Below are positions 49,364 to 61,600 of a stretch of 64,000 nucleotides of DNA, one piece after another. How positions within the stretch are numbered: position 1 is the stretch's first letter; each line of letters opens with the position of its first letter. Location of the stretch: contig VXAU01002234.1 in assembly GCA_013399695.1 (NCBI GenBank), forward strand, positions 124,001 to 188,000, in the 5' to 3' direction. Made by a program: the position numbers and the translations under genes. Under the pieces are notes generated by a model that saw only the letters and a program-made list of their open reading frames with translations, made no database searches and was not told the DNA's origin. The stretch is from Formicarius rufipectus (Eukaryota; Chordata; Aves; Passeriformes; Formicariidae).

Positions 49364-50188
49364 TCATTGGTGGTGATGTAATTTAGGGATGAGAGAGAGG
49401 GGCTGCGAGCAAGGAGAAGTCATTTCTTCCATGTAGGGGCACGGGTGCTTACGATACTTAACACTATCACACAAAACGCGATTAGCATGTTTTATCTGTG
49501 ATCCAGCCATCTGACTCCTGCGGCCCCGTCCCCTATTACTGCCTCTGCTGAAAGGCAGCAAACCAAGCAGTTCCACTGCAGAGATGGCCAGTTCAGACAG
49601 ATGTGCTCTGAGGCAAAGGTCTTGCACTGTTACACACCATTGCCTGCACCCTGCTCAGCTTCCAGGGCACGGTCACCTGTGGCAGTTTATAGACCTATGA
49701 AGGGATATTTGATAGATATAGAAATACATCTCAGTATGGGGGAGAGGGAGGAGGGGGAAGATGGGGAGGGGAGAGAGACTGGGAAGTTCTGTGTACTGAA
49801 TACAGCACTTCACAGTGAGAATGAGCTCTTGCCATACACACAGAGCATTACAAAACACATCCCAGCTTCATTGCAACCGGCAGCCTGGGAGAAGAATCTC
49901 CTGTCTTCACTGTATCCTAGAGCTGGGAAACAAAGGTCAGTCAGCCTTCAAAGAAGGCCTAAAGTGCATTTTAAAATATTGCTCAGGATCTGCCTTTGGT
50001 ATAAAAGCAAACAATCAAGTAACTTTTTCCCTTCCCGTATTTTATTTGAGAGAAATTACAGAAATTCTAATGTGCTTTTGTCTTTATACAAAATATATCT
50101 GAATGAAGAAAGGGATAAAGCGGGGAGCCTCAGTGTGGATCAAAGTAAAAGAAAGAATATCAGTGCTCAGTATCACTTTACAGCATAA
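49364..50188. other. Region of long divergent open frames, probably non-coding
   Basis: An 87-codon minus-strand frame (49364-49627) slightly overlaps a 195-codon plus-strand frame (49601-50188), the longest in the window. The plus frame crosses a polypurine tract that encodes a glutamate/glycine-rich run, and shows no signal peptide, membrane segment or known motif. The area 49450-49530 has CpG-bearing words (AACGCGATTAG, TGCGGCCCCGTCC) that are rare nearby. It may be a transcript start or a regulatory element; I do not claim a protein. Confidence 0.25.
49737..49786. repeat. Polypurine tract
   Basis: About fifty bases of almost pure G and A, broken only at 49762 (T) and near 49779-49780. 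Such tracts can form triplex DNA or be simple low-complexity sequence. Confidence 0.85.
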
Positions 50189-50537
50189 TTACTGACAAAG
50201 CACTGTGCCTGGCATTTGAGGCCCTTACTGAGAATACTCAACCATTGGAGCAGCATGATTTCTTCACAAGGACACAGCATGCCAGCAGCAAAGTTAGGAA
50301 AAGTTTAAAGTCTAATGTTTAGAATGCAAATTTCTCTACTGCAGAATTTTTGGAAAAAAAAAAAAATTGAAAAAGGGCATTTTTTAAATACATCTAGTCA
50401 AAATATCACTCAATAAGACTAATTTGCATTTATTGGACTGCTATGTTGCAAATATTTCTGATTTTTGTTGTTTCCAAAATATTGTTCTGCTGAGGACCCT
50501 ACCACTAAACACTCCGGGCAGAAAAGTGCAATTCCCT
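50189..50537. other. No gene; A run at 50354-50366
   Basis: Non-coding DNA with a 13-base A run. Nothing else was recognised before the CR1 fragment. Confidence 0.4.
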
Positions 50538-50877
50538 ACAGCAGCCTCCTGTACCTAAAGGGGCAAACAAGAGAGCTGGAGAGGGACCTTTCCAAGGGCA
50601 CTGAGCAACAAGACAAGGAGAAATGGCTTTAAACTGAAAGAGGGCAAGTTTAGACTGTATTAGACAGAAACTCTTCACTGTGAGGGTGGTGAGGCACTGG
50701 AACAGGGATGCCAAGAGAAGCTGTGGATGCCCCATCTCTGGAAGCGTTCAAGGCTGAGCTGGACAGAGCTTGGAACAACCTGGACTAGTGGAAGGTGTCC
50801 TGCCCATGGCAGGGTGTTGGAATGAGATAATCTTTAAGGTTCCTTCTAACCCAGACACACAATGATTCTATGATTCT
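50538..50877 (+). mobile_element. CR1 LINE 3' fragment, sense orientation, terminus intact
   Basis: The sequence follows the CR1 3' region closely: 'gctggagagggacctttcc', 'ggctttaaactgaaagagg', 'gagggtggtgaggcactgg', 'gctgtggatgccccatctc', 'ctagtggaaggtgtcctgcc' and 'cccatggcagggtgttgg', ending in 'atgattctatgattct', about two copies of the ATTCTATG end unit. It is about 340 bases long and 5'-truncated. This is the best-preserved plus-strand element in the window and the best single clue to an avian (or other archosaur) source. The minus-strand frame at 50505-50735 is its antisense. Confidence 0.93.
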
Positions 50878-53800
50878 TTCTCTGGGTCTTCAGGTCTGCC
50901 TCTGTTCCGTCCTCTTCTATTTTTGCTCCAGATAATTATCTGGAGTTTCAAGGCATGTTATAAAACAGATTTGCCATTTTTTCCTACTTTTAGACTCTTT
51001 TCATATTTTATGATTAGGAATGAGCCTCTACTTGCCATTTTCTTTGCTTTGGTCTCTGTGTTGTCTCCAGGTAGTATATACAATTAAAGATGTTTTCCAC
51101 TATTTCAGCCCAATGCCATCAGGACTCATTTTCTAGACATTTTGGTAACATCCCTTGCAATTCACAGGTTTCAGAATATCAGACCCATATCACTTTCCAT
51201 TTCCAATATGATGCAATATACAATACACACATAATTTTATCTTTTCCTTCTTCAAACTTTTGAAGTATGATTCTCTATTACAAGAACTATAAATGCTAGC
51301 AGTCCTCCCAAAGAATCATGGAGAAAACAGGATCAGAAAGAAATTTCACATACACCTGCTTATGTTGAATGATTGCTTATTTCCGATACTGTATAGCTTT
51401 GATTTCCTTTTCACAGATTACATGTATAAAAATAAAATAATATAAAATCATCAAACTAGTAATTCATTAACAACTTTTATGGAAGGCTTTCACTGTTATG
51501 GATCACGCAAAATCTACCAGACAACCCTGTTTAGCGGTGGTGTTTTTAAATGAATGCACTGCAGTGCAATGCTCTTTTCTGTTCAAAAAGTATAAGCCAA
51601 ATTCAGAACTGGGCATATTAGTAGAAGCAGCATTCTCAGACCACAATTTATATCCATTTAGAATTTCTTAAATTGAATTACTTTTTAATTACAATACATG
51701 CAATTCAGGCATAAGGAATTCAAGTATTATTAAACTCTCTGGGCTATAAAAATATATTAAACTTCATCCCTCCACCAGCTACTGATGACTTATCTGAGTC
51801 TAGCAAGGCAATACAGATTTTTTTTTTTTTCCCCCAAATACCTTGGCAAGGCCACTTGTTTGAGAGTTGAAATGTAAATTACTTACATTACAGCAGTATC
51901 CTCAAAAGTTTTCATTTTGTGCATTAACTCTCCCTCATTCCATTGTGCTATTTTAGGATTGTGAACTCTGAAATGATTGTTTTCATAAAAGGACATGTCA
52001 GGGCAGAACTGAGACAACAAGCTGGAAAATTAGTTTCCTTTAACGCTACCAGTGTGGCCAGGTCCTCCCATTGCCAATTCCTCCTCACCATTCTTCACGC
52101 TTGCCTTACAGAACTTTATAGAACAGTTAACCTTCCTTTGCTACCCATGGGGTCTATTCCTCTAATCCCCCAAGGCTGCTGCATTTTGGCCTGGTCACAA
52201 GTCCATTTTTGACCCATCTGGTTTTGTGTCACCAACAAATTTGATCATTGTTGAAACTGCATCAAATAAAGGCCCAAGAAAGAAGATGTGAAGCAGCTGT
52301 AGATCAGACAGAAAGGCAATAGTTTATAGTTTCCATCATGAAAAGAGCTTCTGTAAATGCAGCTATCCAGGAGAGTCAAAAACTACTTGAGAACCAGCAC
52401 AAATTTCACATGTATAACAGATGAAGCACAGGAGCACTGCCATGAAATTCGTCCCCAAAAAGGCATGTAATGTGGGTAAGATCTTCCTCAAAATCAGGTC
52501 ACTGAAAAGGAGTGTTTCATTAAATGATGAACAATGTGATATTCCCTGTGAAGATAAAAATGCATGCAAAAAAGCCAAGCAGATATAAATATGCATTTGA
52601 AATATGCATTTGTAATAAGACCACCTTCTTTAAGCACCCTGTTCTTTGAAACTGATACTCCATTTCTTCCTCCAAAACCACAGGCTGGGGGAAATACTTT
52701 TGCACTACAACTGATATGTCCCAAGCCAACAAGGGATTCAAGCTGCCAAACTTCACAATTCTTTCCTTCTAACTTTCTGAGAAACGCTCTTTCAGCTGTA
52801 TTTACAAGTCAACTGGTAATTAAATCACCTCTTTATATTCCCTGTGGAGAATACATGAGGTATTTCAGAGGTCCTATTTAGCATTTAAACTGGAAGTAAG
52901 GTCCGAAATGGTGACTGACACTTCACTTACTGTCGTACGCCTGCGTAGCATTTATTTCAACATACTATTTTAAAAATAAATCTTAGAAGGATAGTTACTA
53001 TTACAATGCTGGCACAAAAATATTATGTTATCAGGACCTCTGGATGTGAAAAGTAATAAAAGCTTTAGATACTGATTTGGTTCCTAGTTTTGAATTCTTG
53101 CTGTGATGCTACGGCCCTAATCAATATCCAGAAAGTTTTACTGCTGTAAATGGTAACCATGCTGATAACTACTTGATACTTATCATCTCTGACATTTCCT
53201 TCAGAAAAATTCTCAGTATTTTTACTAGCACACATACATTTAATGGGAGTTTATACTCCACTGATACCCATGTGCTTTTTAAGAGGATGCAGGGGATAGG
53301 CCTGCTATGCAGCAGCAGGTCTAAATTTTAGACTGCAGTATGAAATGAAGGTGGAAGACTTCAGAAGACAGGAGAAAAAAAAAAAATCTTAATTTGGATG
53401 TGACACCACATCAAAGATTTTGCAAAAAGCAGGGAAACATAAACTGATGGTCACTTCAGGAAGTCTGGAAGAAACCATGAGTAGTTTCATTTTTCTTTGG
53501 TTGAATACATTCTCTGCCTAGAGCTACCAGAAGATGCAGCTGTTTCAGTAAGTCCGTGAGACAAAGATACACAACGTTTAATGAGACCAGCCTTGTTTTT
53601 TTCTCATATACTATCATAGCTTTTCCTGAGCAAGCAAATACCAAATACAGCAGCAGGTAAAACTAAAGAGTAAAAATCCTCTTTCTCCCACCTCTGGCAT
53701 CTCTGCCAATAGTTAGGACCGAGTTGTTTTCCCTTGCCTCTTTCTTTCCCATTCTTTGATGTTTACATCCTAGAGCATACTCTCTTTTCAACACTGGAAA

Positions 53801-55591
53801 CTTCAGGATTTGTTAGGAACAGTAATAATGACATTAAACTCATAATATAGCCAGTTAAGTCCCTTGGGCATTTCAATACAATTCTCATAAGCCTCCAAAC
53901 ACAAACACCAAAATGTGTTGGCCCTGGAAACAAAACATAAGGAAAGAAAAGGAATGCAAATTATCCATGTGCCCTTCCTTTGTTCCACATGTTTTCCAGT
54001 CTATGTAAAAGCAGGACTTTTTGTGTTAAAAGTGCTTCCAAAAATAATGCAGTTATTAACTTGAAAACATTTTTTCTGTTAAATCCAGTCAGAAGTAAAT
54101 ACTAAGTACAGCCAGTTTATGAACCTTTAAAAGCTGTTCTTTATTCCTGAAAACAATATGTGTTCCAAATCCTAGAAACTACAATGTGCTTGATTTGTCC
54201 ACATCAGTTAGATTTCATGGCTTTACATGAAAGGCCTAAGTCAATGTGCTCAACTACACAACAAGCAAAACAAATGCTTGAAATAAATGTAACTTCTCCA
54301 AAAGCAGAGATAAGAAAGTAAAAGACTACAAAATTATTTCTAAAGTTTTTTGAGTTAAAACCAAAGGCAACTCTGAAATTGAGTGAGGAGACAATGACTG
54401 AGAAGATCTGGTACTTTGAAAGAGAAGGATTTGTGAGTGTCACAAATCTGATACAATCTATAGCAGTGCTGACAGAGTAAGAAAAATCAAGCATGCTACT
54501 GACAAATTTTGTTCAGCTTAATATGGAAGCAAACCTCCTTTTAAAACAATGGAAATACTTGAAAGCTCAATAATATAAGCAAATACATAATAATAATAAA
54601 AAGTCAATGGAGGAAGGAAATGCAATTGTCAGGTACCTCAGAGAAAGAACACTGTCGTCCTTATGCTTGGGAAGTTTGATCTCTGTCAAGCCTTGACAAA
54701 GCCAGACACACCAGAGGTGTTGGGGACTGTGCAGTGACAGAAGATGGTGCAGGTTCACTGGACAGTCTGTGATCTACAGGGGAAGCACCCACAGCACCTC
54801 GTTCTCACAATGCATTCACCACTTCAGGGTTTCATGAAGAATCCTTATTTCACATACAACACCTTTTCTTAGTGACTTAATCACTGGAATCACATGTCCA
54901 CCACTAGAGGATCATTCCTGCAGGCTGTATACAGGATACTTTACAGCATACACACTAAATAGACACACTCAAACAGGGCGTGCACACTGTTTTAAACATT
55001 TCTTGAACAATGATGATGCTTCTTTTCAGTTAGATCCCTTGAGTGACTACATTTAATTGCTCTCAGCCTCTTTATTAAATACAAGACCTTGGCACTATAG
55101 GGCATGTCTATATAGTACAAATACACATTGGAAAACTCAGGTTTCAGATAGAGGCATTAGCACTTTGTTTTATTCAAATTAATTAACCCTAGTAAAAAGA
55201 TGTGGTCTTCCCCACAGCCTGTGATTAAAATCTGACTTCTGATTACAACTTCAGTTATAGTTGAATAAACAATAAGTAGGATATTATATGCCACTATATC
55301 TTTTTTTTTCAACACAAGTTTTTTATAGAGAATTCTTTTATTTAGACTCTAAATGGTAATTAACTTATGAGTACACTCAGCAGTTGTAAAATTCATGCTG
55401 TTCTGCACTTGCAGAGGTACAAAAGGTCCCCTGTTTGCAGTAGCACACTGATTGATTCCTACGGTAGAGCTGTTGATTCTCGACATGAGTTTTCTCAGAT
55501 AACACATGGCCTTTTAAATGTTGGTGCACAGAGTATTTATAAAGCATATATTTTCTGAAGATAAACTGGGCAAAGAAAGCTTATTGACTTT
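50878..55591. other. Non-coding stretch, no gene recognised
   Basis: AT-rich DNA with a T/C run at 51818-51835 and an A run near 53370-53386. Around 52130-52285 some words ('tggttttgtgtcaccaac', 'aaatttgatcattg') faintly recall old CR1 sequence. A small CpG cluster lies at 52933-52949. Short frames on both strands overlap at 52363-52881 and look like chance. Confidence 0.4.
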
Positions 55592-55651
55592 GATAATTTT
55601 TCAATGTTTGATTAAAACTTTGTAATTTAAATCAAACATTGAAAAATTATC
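55592..55651. repeat. 22-bp perfect inverted repeat with 16-base spacer
   Basis: The left arm 55592-55613 (GATAATTTTTCAATG, then TTTGATT) is exactly reverse-complemented by the right arm 55630-55651 (AATCAAACATTG, then AAAAATTATC). Past one A-A mismatch, AAA (55615-55617) can pair with TTT (55626-55628), leaving a loop of about eight bases. The flanks do not continue the pairing beyond a few scattered bases. Transcribed from either strand, it would form a long stable stem. It could be a small-RNA hairpin, a foldback mini-transposon remnant or a repair-born palindrome. Confidence 0.9.
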
Positions 55652-58600
55652 CAATTTTTATTCAACATATTTTTCAACTAAGAAGGCAAGTTTTATAATG
55701 ACAAGAACGACCAGTATCAAAGAGAAATATATTATAAATAGAAATTATAAATGGGAAACCTGAGGTGCTTAAACAGTGTATAAGTGACAAATACAGCCAA
55801 ATTTGCTTTACTGTATCAAAACCAGTAATTTCATTATAAACATCTCTTGATTTTTTTTTTTGTGGCCAATGAGGCTACAATACAATACATCATCAGTAGG
55901 GAAGCACCTTAACTGCCTGACCCTGGCACCTTCTAAGGCCTATGTCCAGCTTAGTGTTGTGCTGAATAAAGGACCTCAAACTTCCACTGCTTCTACACAG
56001 AGAAAGAAGGAGAAGGAAGAGTTACTCTCTCTTCTCTTCCTTGTAGTTCACATATTTTTAGCAGTGTACTTCAACAGATTAGAGCATCTTGAACCACTGA
56101 GGCAGCCGTAGGAGAGCTGTCTTAATTTTTCTTTGGGTGCATGCCAGCATAAAGCCAGGCCAGAGTGACTGCTAAGCTACAGTCTTTTCAGAGTGGTGGC
56201 ATCAAAAGTGCCAACACTATCAATTAAACAAAGATGGGAATACTGCTCTCCCAGTGCATCAGCTCTGTATCTAGCAGCTGCTTACTTTACAAATATGAGC
56301 AGCTTGTTCTGTTTGAGAGCCTTCTAACTTTCATAAGTTAGATGGTTTTACAAACAGGACGATGTTTCTGAGGTTTTGGCAATGAAGGAAAATACAGCTG
56401 CTATCTGACTGCTGAGCTATAAATGGTGTTTTCCACATAAATAATCCTCTTCATCTGTAGCATGAAGTGTAGGTAAAAAACATAAGGCTGCCAATTCTGT
56501 TCTGCAAAATTCAGGATTCACCATTATGAATGAATTTCATACAAGGTCTCAGTCCTATTTGTTCCTGATAGAGCAAGACATATAGCTTTTAAACAATAAC
56601 TGTCAAAAGCTTGCTTGTTTTCCTGAAACAATACCAATTTTAAGAGTCAAACAATGATCACAGCAGTGCTTAAAATACACACAAGATGCACAATGAGCAT
56701 CCCAAACGGGTCATTAAAGTGGTCCACAAAAAGCTGTCTTGTCACAAAAAGGGTCTTAAAGATCTGACCGGTGTGAGATGGAAGATCACTAAGCAAAGTA
56801 TTGAGCAGTGTTACTACCAGATGAATTTTTATCACTATAAGAGAGAGTATGGAACATCCTGTGCACTCTAAGTAATTACAGAACTTTAATTTCAAGAGTT
56901 GCCCACATGGAAAATTTCCTGTACTTGGAAGGAATTTTCTTGTGTCTGCATGATGTAGTTTCCTTATCAGATTCCTCAGAGCAAAGAAGCAGTAGTCATA
57001 ATGTGAGAATAATTATCAAGAACAAGTCCTGGTTTGTGGAAGAGATCTCTCTGAGATTATCTGTCAAGAGTCATCAGACTACTGCATGAAGGACTACAAA
57101 AAATTCTGAGAGCTTTTAATCCATACTTTTTATGACTAATGAAAAGTAACATTTAGAATTAGGCCAACGGCACGAAAAAGTATCTTTTAAATGTTATGGA
57201 GTTTAGATATACATCACAGAAGGTAAACACAATCCTCTTTTCTAACATACTTAAGACAGAAGGTAATATCTCTGTCCCTTTTATGTGTGAATAAAGCAGA
57301 CACAGCACACACATGAAATTCCAAAAGATGCAATTAATCGAAACATCTCAAGGTCACACAGACAAGGTATTTTTGCAATCTAGAATACACAAAGCTACAT
57401 CATTGTTCACAGTGGTTATATCCTGCAGTGTGCTTGGGAGAGCTCCATGTAATCTTTACAAAAAAAACTGCCCAAGGAGGAACTAAAATTTGATCTAGTG
57501 AAGCTGATTTTGATACAACTCTGATGGAAAACAACTGGAGACTCAACGGCAGCACAGGGCCTACAGTACTCATAACGAGACCCTGGTAATAGAATGTGAA
57601 TGGCACCCTGTGACTAAAAGCAAGTGAAAACTCTGCTGCAGTTAACTATAAAACATATTTGTCATAATTTAATGCTACGAATATGGGATCTGCAGATTAA
57701 ACAAATTCTTTCCAGATGAAGCAGCAAAATAATACAAAATGTATTTTGTTCCAGTGTTCCAACATACATGAATGGAAAAACAATGAGAAGCCAATTTCAC
57801 AGTGGCTGATACCATCCTCACAAATAAAAAGAGCCCTAATTAAAAGAAGTAATTGGCATAGTACTTAATTATTGCAAAATATAGTCTTCAAATAACAATT
57901 TGACCTGATGAAATAAATAGGTTTAAGCACACAAGCATCCCTTTGCCCCCTCTGCCAAGTGTCCTTAAGAACTATTTACCTTGCAAAATAGCTGCTTCAA
58001 TTTGACTCGTGTCCCTATAACTTAATTTCCTTGTAACGTATCTCTAAGTTTCCCATTAGCAGCCAACTGACAGCCAGTGGAAACATCAACAAATAGAAGA
58101 ACATTTATGCTTCATTACACATTAGGAATCATTGTGTAAGAATACACCATAATACCAGAGTTCATGGAATTCGGCCAGTGAGAAAGCAAACTGGTCATTT
58201 CTTTCTCTCCAGTACCAAAAAGAAGCACTACACACTCTCCTTCAGGAACACATTGCAAGCTTTCAAGTTTTGGTATTCAGTGGAGTAGCTGTTTGACACA
58301 CATGAAAGGGGAATGAAAGCAATCAGCCGATTTTCTGTTTAAAGATGTTTTTTACACTACCTGAAGCTCTCCTTAGTTTTATTCACACGCAAAATGTTGC
58401 CTTCTTCCCTTTTACTCGTCTGCCTCATTCCAGATATTATCTCTTTAAAATAATATTTCAATTGATTATTCAACATTTACTTGTCACCAGTGAAGAAAGA
58501 AAACTGCCAAAAATTCAGGTATTTAAATCTAAGTACAGCATAAAAATTAATGCTGTATGACAGCCATCACAGGATACATTCTCTAAACAACAAAAGACAG

Positions 58601-61600
58601 ATTTTCCTTATGAAGCAAATCCAACCTGGTCCTTCCATGTTTGTTTTATTAAGTAAAACTGTGGCGTGATTGTCCATCTGAAGCACAATTCACTTTATTT
58701 ACTTTAGCAAAATAAATGGCCTCTGAATACCAGATGTGAGGTGGGACTTCTGCACACTTGTTTCTTACTAAAGCCCTTGCACTGATTTCACTGTGATGCA
58801 ACACAGAAGAACTGGTACATGGAAATACTCTGTGGACACAGGTTACAACAGCAACATACTGCTTTGGGAATATTCAGCCTTACAGTGTTTGTGCCTTTAA
58901 ACACATACTGACCTAATACCCTGGGGTTTGAGGACACCCTGCTGCCTTACAAATGGAAAGGCTTGGCTCTTCCCAAATTGCACAGTGCTGTTCAGCTCTG
59001 CGAGCAGAGAGGTACCCACGTCTCCTGTACAGGACAAAAACTGGTGGCCCTTCTGGTGCCACCCGTAAAGGTTTTGAAAACTCCTAACAGGCATTCAAAT
59101 GCAGTCTCACAGAACAACCAACCAAGATTACAGTCAGGAAATTAGGATAACTGAATTTTTTTCCAATGGAAAAGAGTTATTTCTGGGGACAGGTCTGGAA
59201 GTTTACACAAATGAGCCTCCTAACCTTTCTTTAAGTAAACCTGCTGTCGAATGACTTATGAAAAAAAACTTTCCAGTCAGCCCATGCCAGAACTAGAGAT
59301 GTGTTTGTACCTTAGCTTTCCCTTTAATATACGTATTAAGCAGATTTTAACTACATCAGCAAAGGTGATCTTAGGCACTGCTACAGCACTGATTCATACC
59401 ACATTCTGGAAAAGGAGTGTTTAAATGTAATTACAAGCCCACGTCAGAAAGGAACTGTACAAGTGAGAAAAAGCTAAAGTCATACGTTTTCCGACCTCCA
59501 AGTGCTTGTGTCTGCCAAATATATCCCAGCTCTGCTTTTACATTTAATATGAAAAAAGCTGGAGTCCTGTCAGCACCTATTCACTCAAGTCTTAAAGAAA
59601 CTGAGGATAAAACAGTGCATAGAATGAACTGAGCCTCAGCCCCTGCAAACCTCACAGCTTCTCGTGCAAGCCTTAGGTGTAAAGAGAAACAACCTGGGCT
59701 AACACTTGGCTGCTGTGATGTGAAACAGATAAACACTTCATTCGACAATTAAACTTAAAATGATCTTCCACAACAAATACCAGTACACCCCTCCCACACA
59801 CCCCACACACCCCTTTCAGATGAACTCAATTTATTTCAAGCAAATCTGGGGTACTTCAAACCATACAGAAGAAACATGAACAGGAGGAGTCCCCCAGTGG
59901 TAAAAAATACCTCAGCGAAACCTTCCCTTCCTCCCAAATACCTACTATACAGCATTGTGGGCAGCTAGCCAAAACCTTGTCTCTAAATAGCTGTAGAGTG
60001 ATTTAAAGATGTGTTTTAATACTTTTGCTGCTCTTTAAACAGTTCAAAATAATACATTTACTGCACACTAATAATACACACCTGAGGAGTGATCATCTTT
60101 AAAAAAGCTTTCTAGCTTTCCTGTTCCACTCTAATAAATCATTCCCAATATGCACAGTAATTTCTAGAATTTTATTATTTTCCTGCTATTGGATCATTTC
60201 ACACAACAGAAAGTCATTACCCAGAATTAGAACACTACACTCAGCTACAATCTGGGGAAAAGATGACTTGTAAAGTAATTCTCTGAAATACCGAAGTTTT
60301 CTGAGTTTAAACATTTTTCTGATATTAGAAATCCCTTCAAAATTCTGAAAACCACAAGGAAGGGTAAGTGTTAAACCTTAATTCTCTCTGATGTGCTCCT
60401 TAAGACTCTGATCTTGTTCAGCATGTACCATTCATGCTCAGGAACATTACGAATTGTCACCCTAATCTATCAGCAACACTCTTTGCCACAGAAGTACAAC
60501 CTGCTCAGTAGACAGAGAAGCTATCTCTTACAGGGACTTTACATATCTTCCTTTCTGATAGTTGCAGTGGGAAGCAACTATTCCCACCATAGTCCAAGTC
60601 TAAAATAATTTATTTTATTTTTCAGTCTAGCTAAAGACAGAAACTAGTCACTTCTAAGTATTCTACAAGCTTGAATATTGACTCTTACAATGTCATCCCT
60701 CAATTGGCAGGTATTTCTGCTTTTTCAGACAGAATAATTCATTCTGTAACTTGTAAATTATATTTCACTTCACAGTCTAAACCAGGTATTGCATCTTGCC
60801 TGCATTACAGAAATCTCTGATTTTTTCTTCTGAAGATCCTTTTCAGAACAGCTCTAGAGAAAACATTGCTATTTATGACATTAATTTAATTTTCCTCCTG
60901 TTAGTGTCCTAGGTAAAATCACTTACTATCTTTTAAGTATGACTTTAGTTTTACCATGTCTGGCTATGTAGGACTGAATACAAATTTAAATCAGTGAGTT
61001 AATTTAAAATAACTATTAAAATCAGAATATACAGTTGCAATGTTATAAACACAACTGTTTTCTTAGCCTGACAAAGTATTAGTACTAGGAAGATTTTTAG
61101 GATGACATTTTCCTGTTCAAAGCAGGACCAAAAGTTTGCAACATTTAAATCCTTGACATAATGCAACAAGAAGGCAGTAACTCTCTTCTTAATAATCTGA
61201 GGAATTTCTAATCTTATTTGCAAATAGCATAAAGGAAAGCTAGTATCAGACTGTGTAATTATTGCACAGCAATGCAGTCCCTAAACCCTGAAGGTGACAG
61301 CCTCACAAGTGCACTCATTCTCTGTCTTATGAAGTGATTGATTTAAAGTGGGTAAGAACACTGGTAAGTGGCTGCTTGCAGTGGGTATCCCTACAAGTCA
61401 TCTCTTCCCAGAGATATCCCTTCAGCATCTGGGATACCCAAATACCAACACATTTTTAATGAATAAATAAATAACGCTCAACCACCACCCTTATTCATCA
61501 TTTATGGCTGTGGTTATGCCACTAACAATGTCTTTAACACACTGACAACCTCACCTTTTAGTCACTTGTTCAAATGCAGTCCAAGAGGGTAATGACCAAA

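Noticed and set aside
50505..50735. 76-codon minus-strand frame
   Set aside because: It is antisense to the CR1 fragment.
52130..52285. Possible old CR1 fragment
   Set aside because: Only two short phrases resemble CR1; too little for a feature call.
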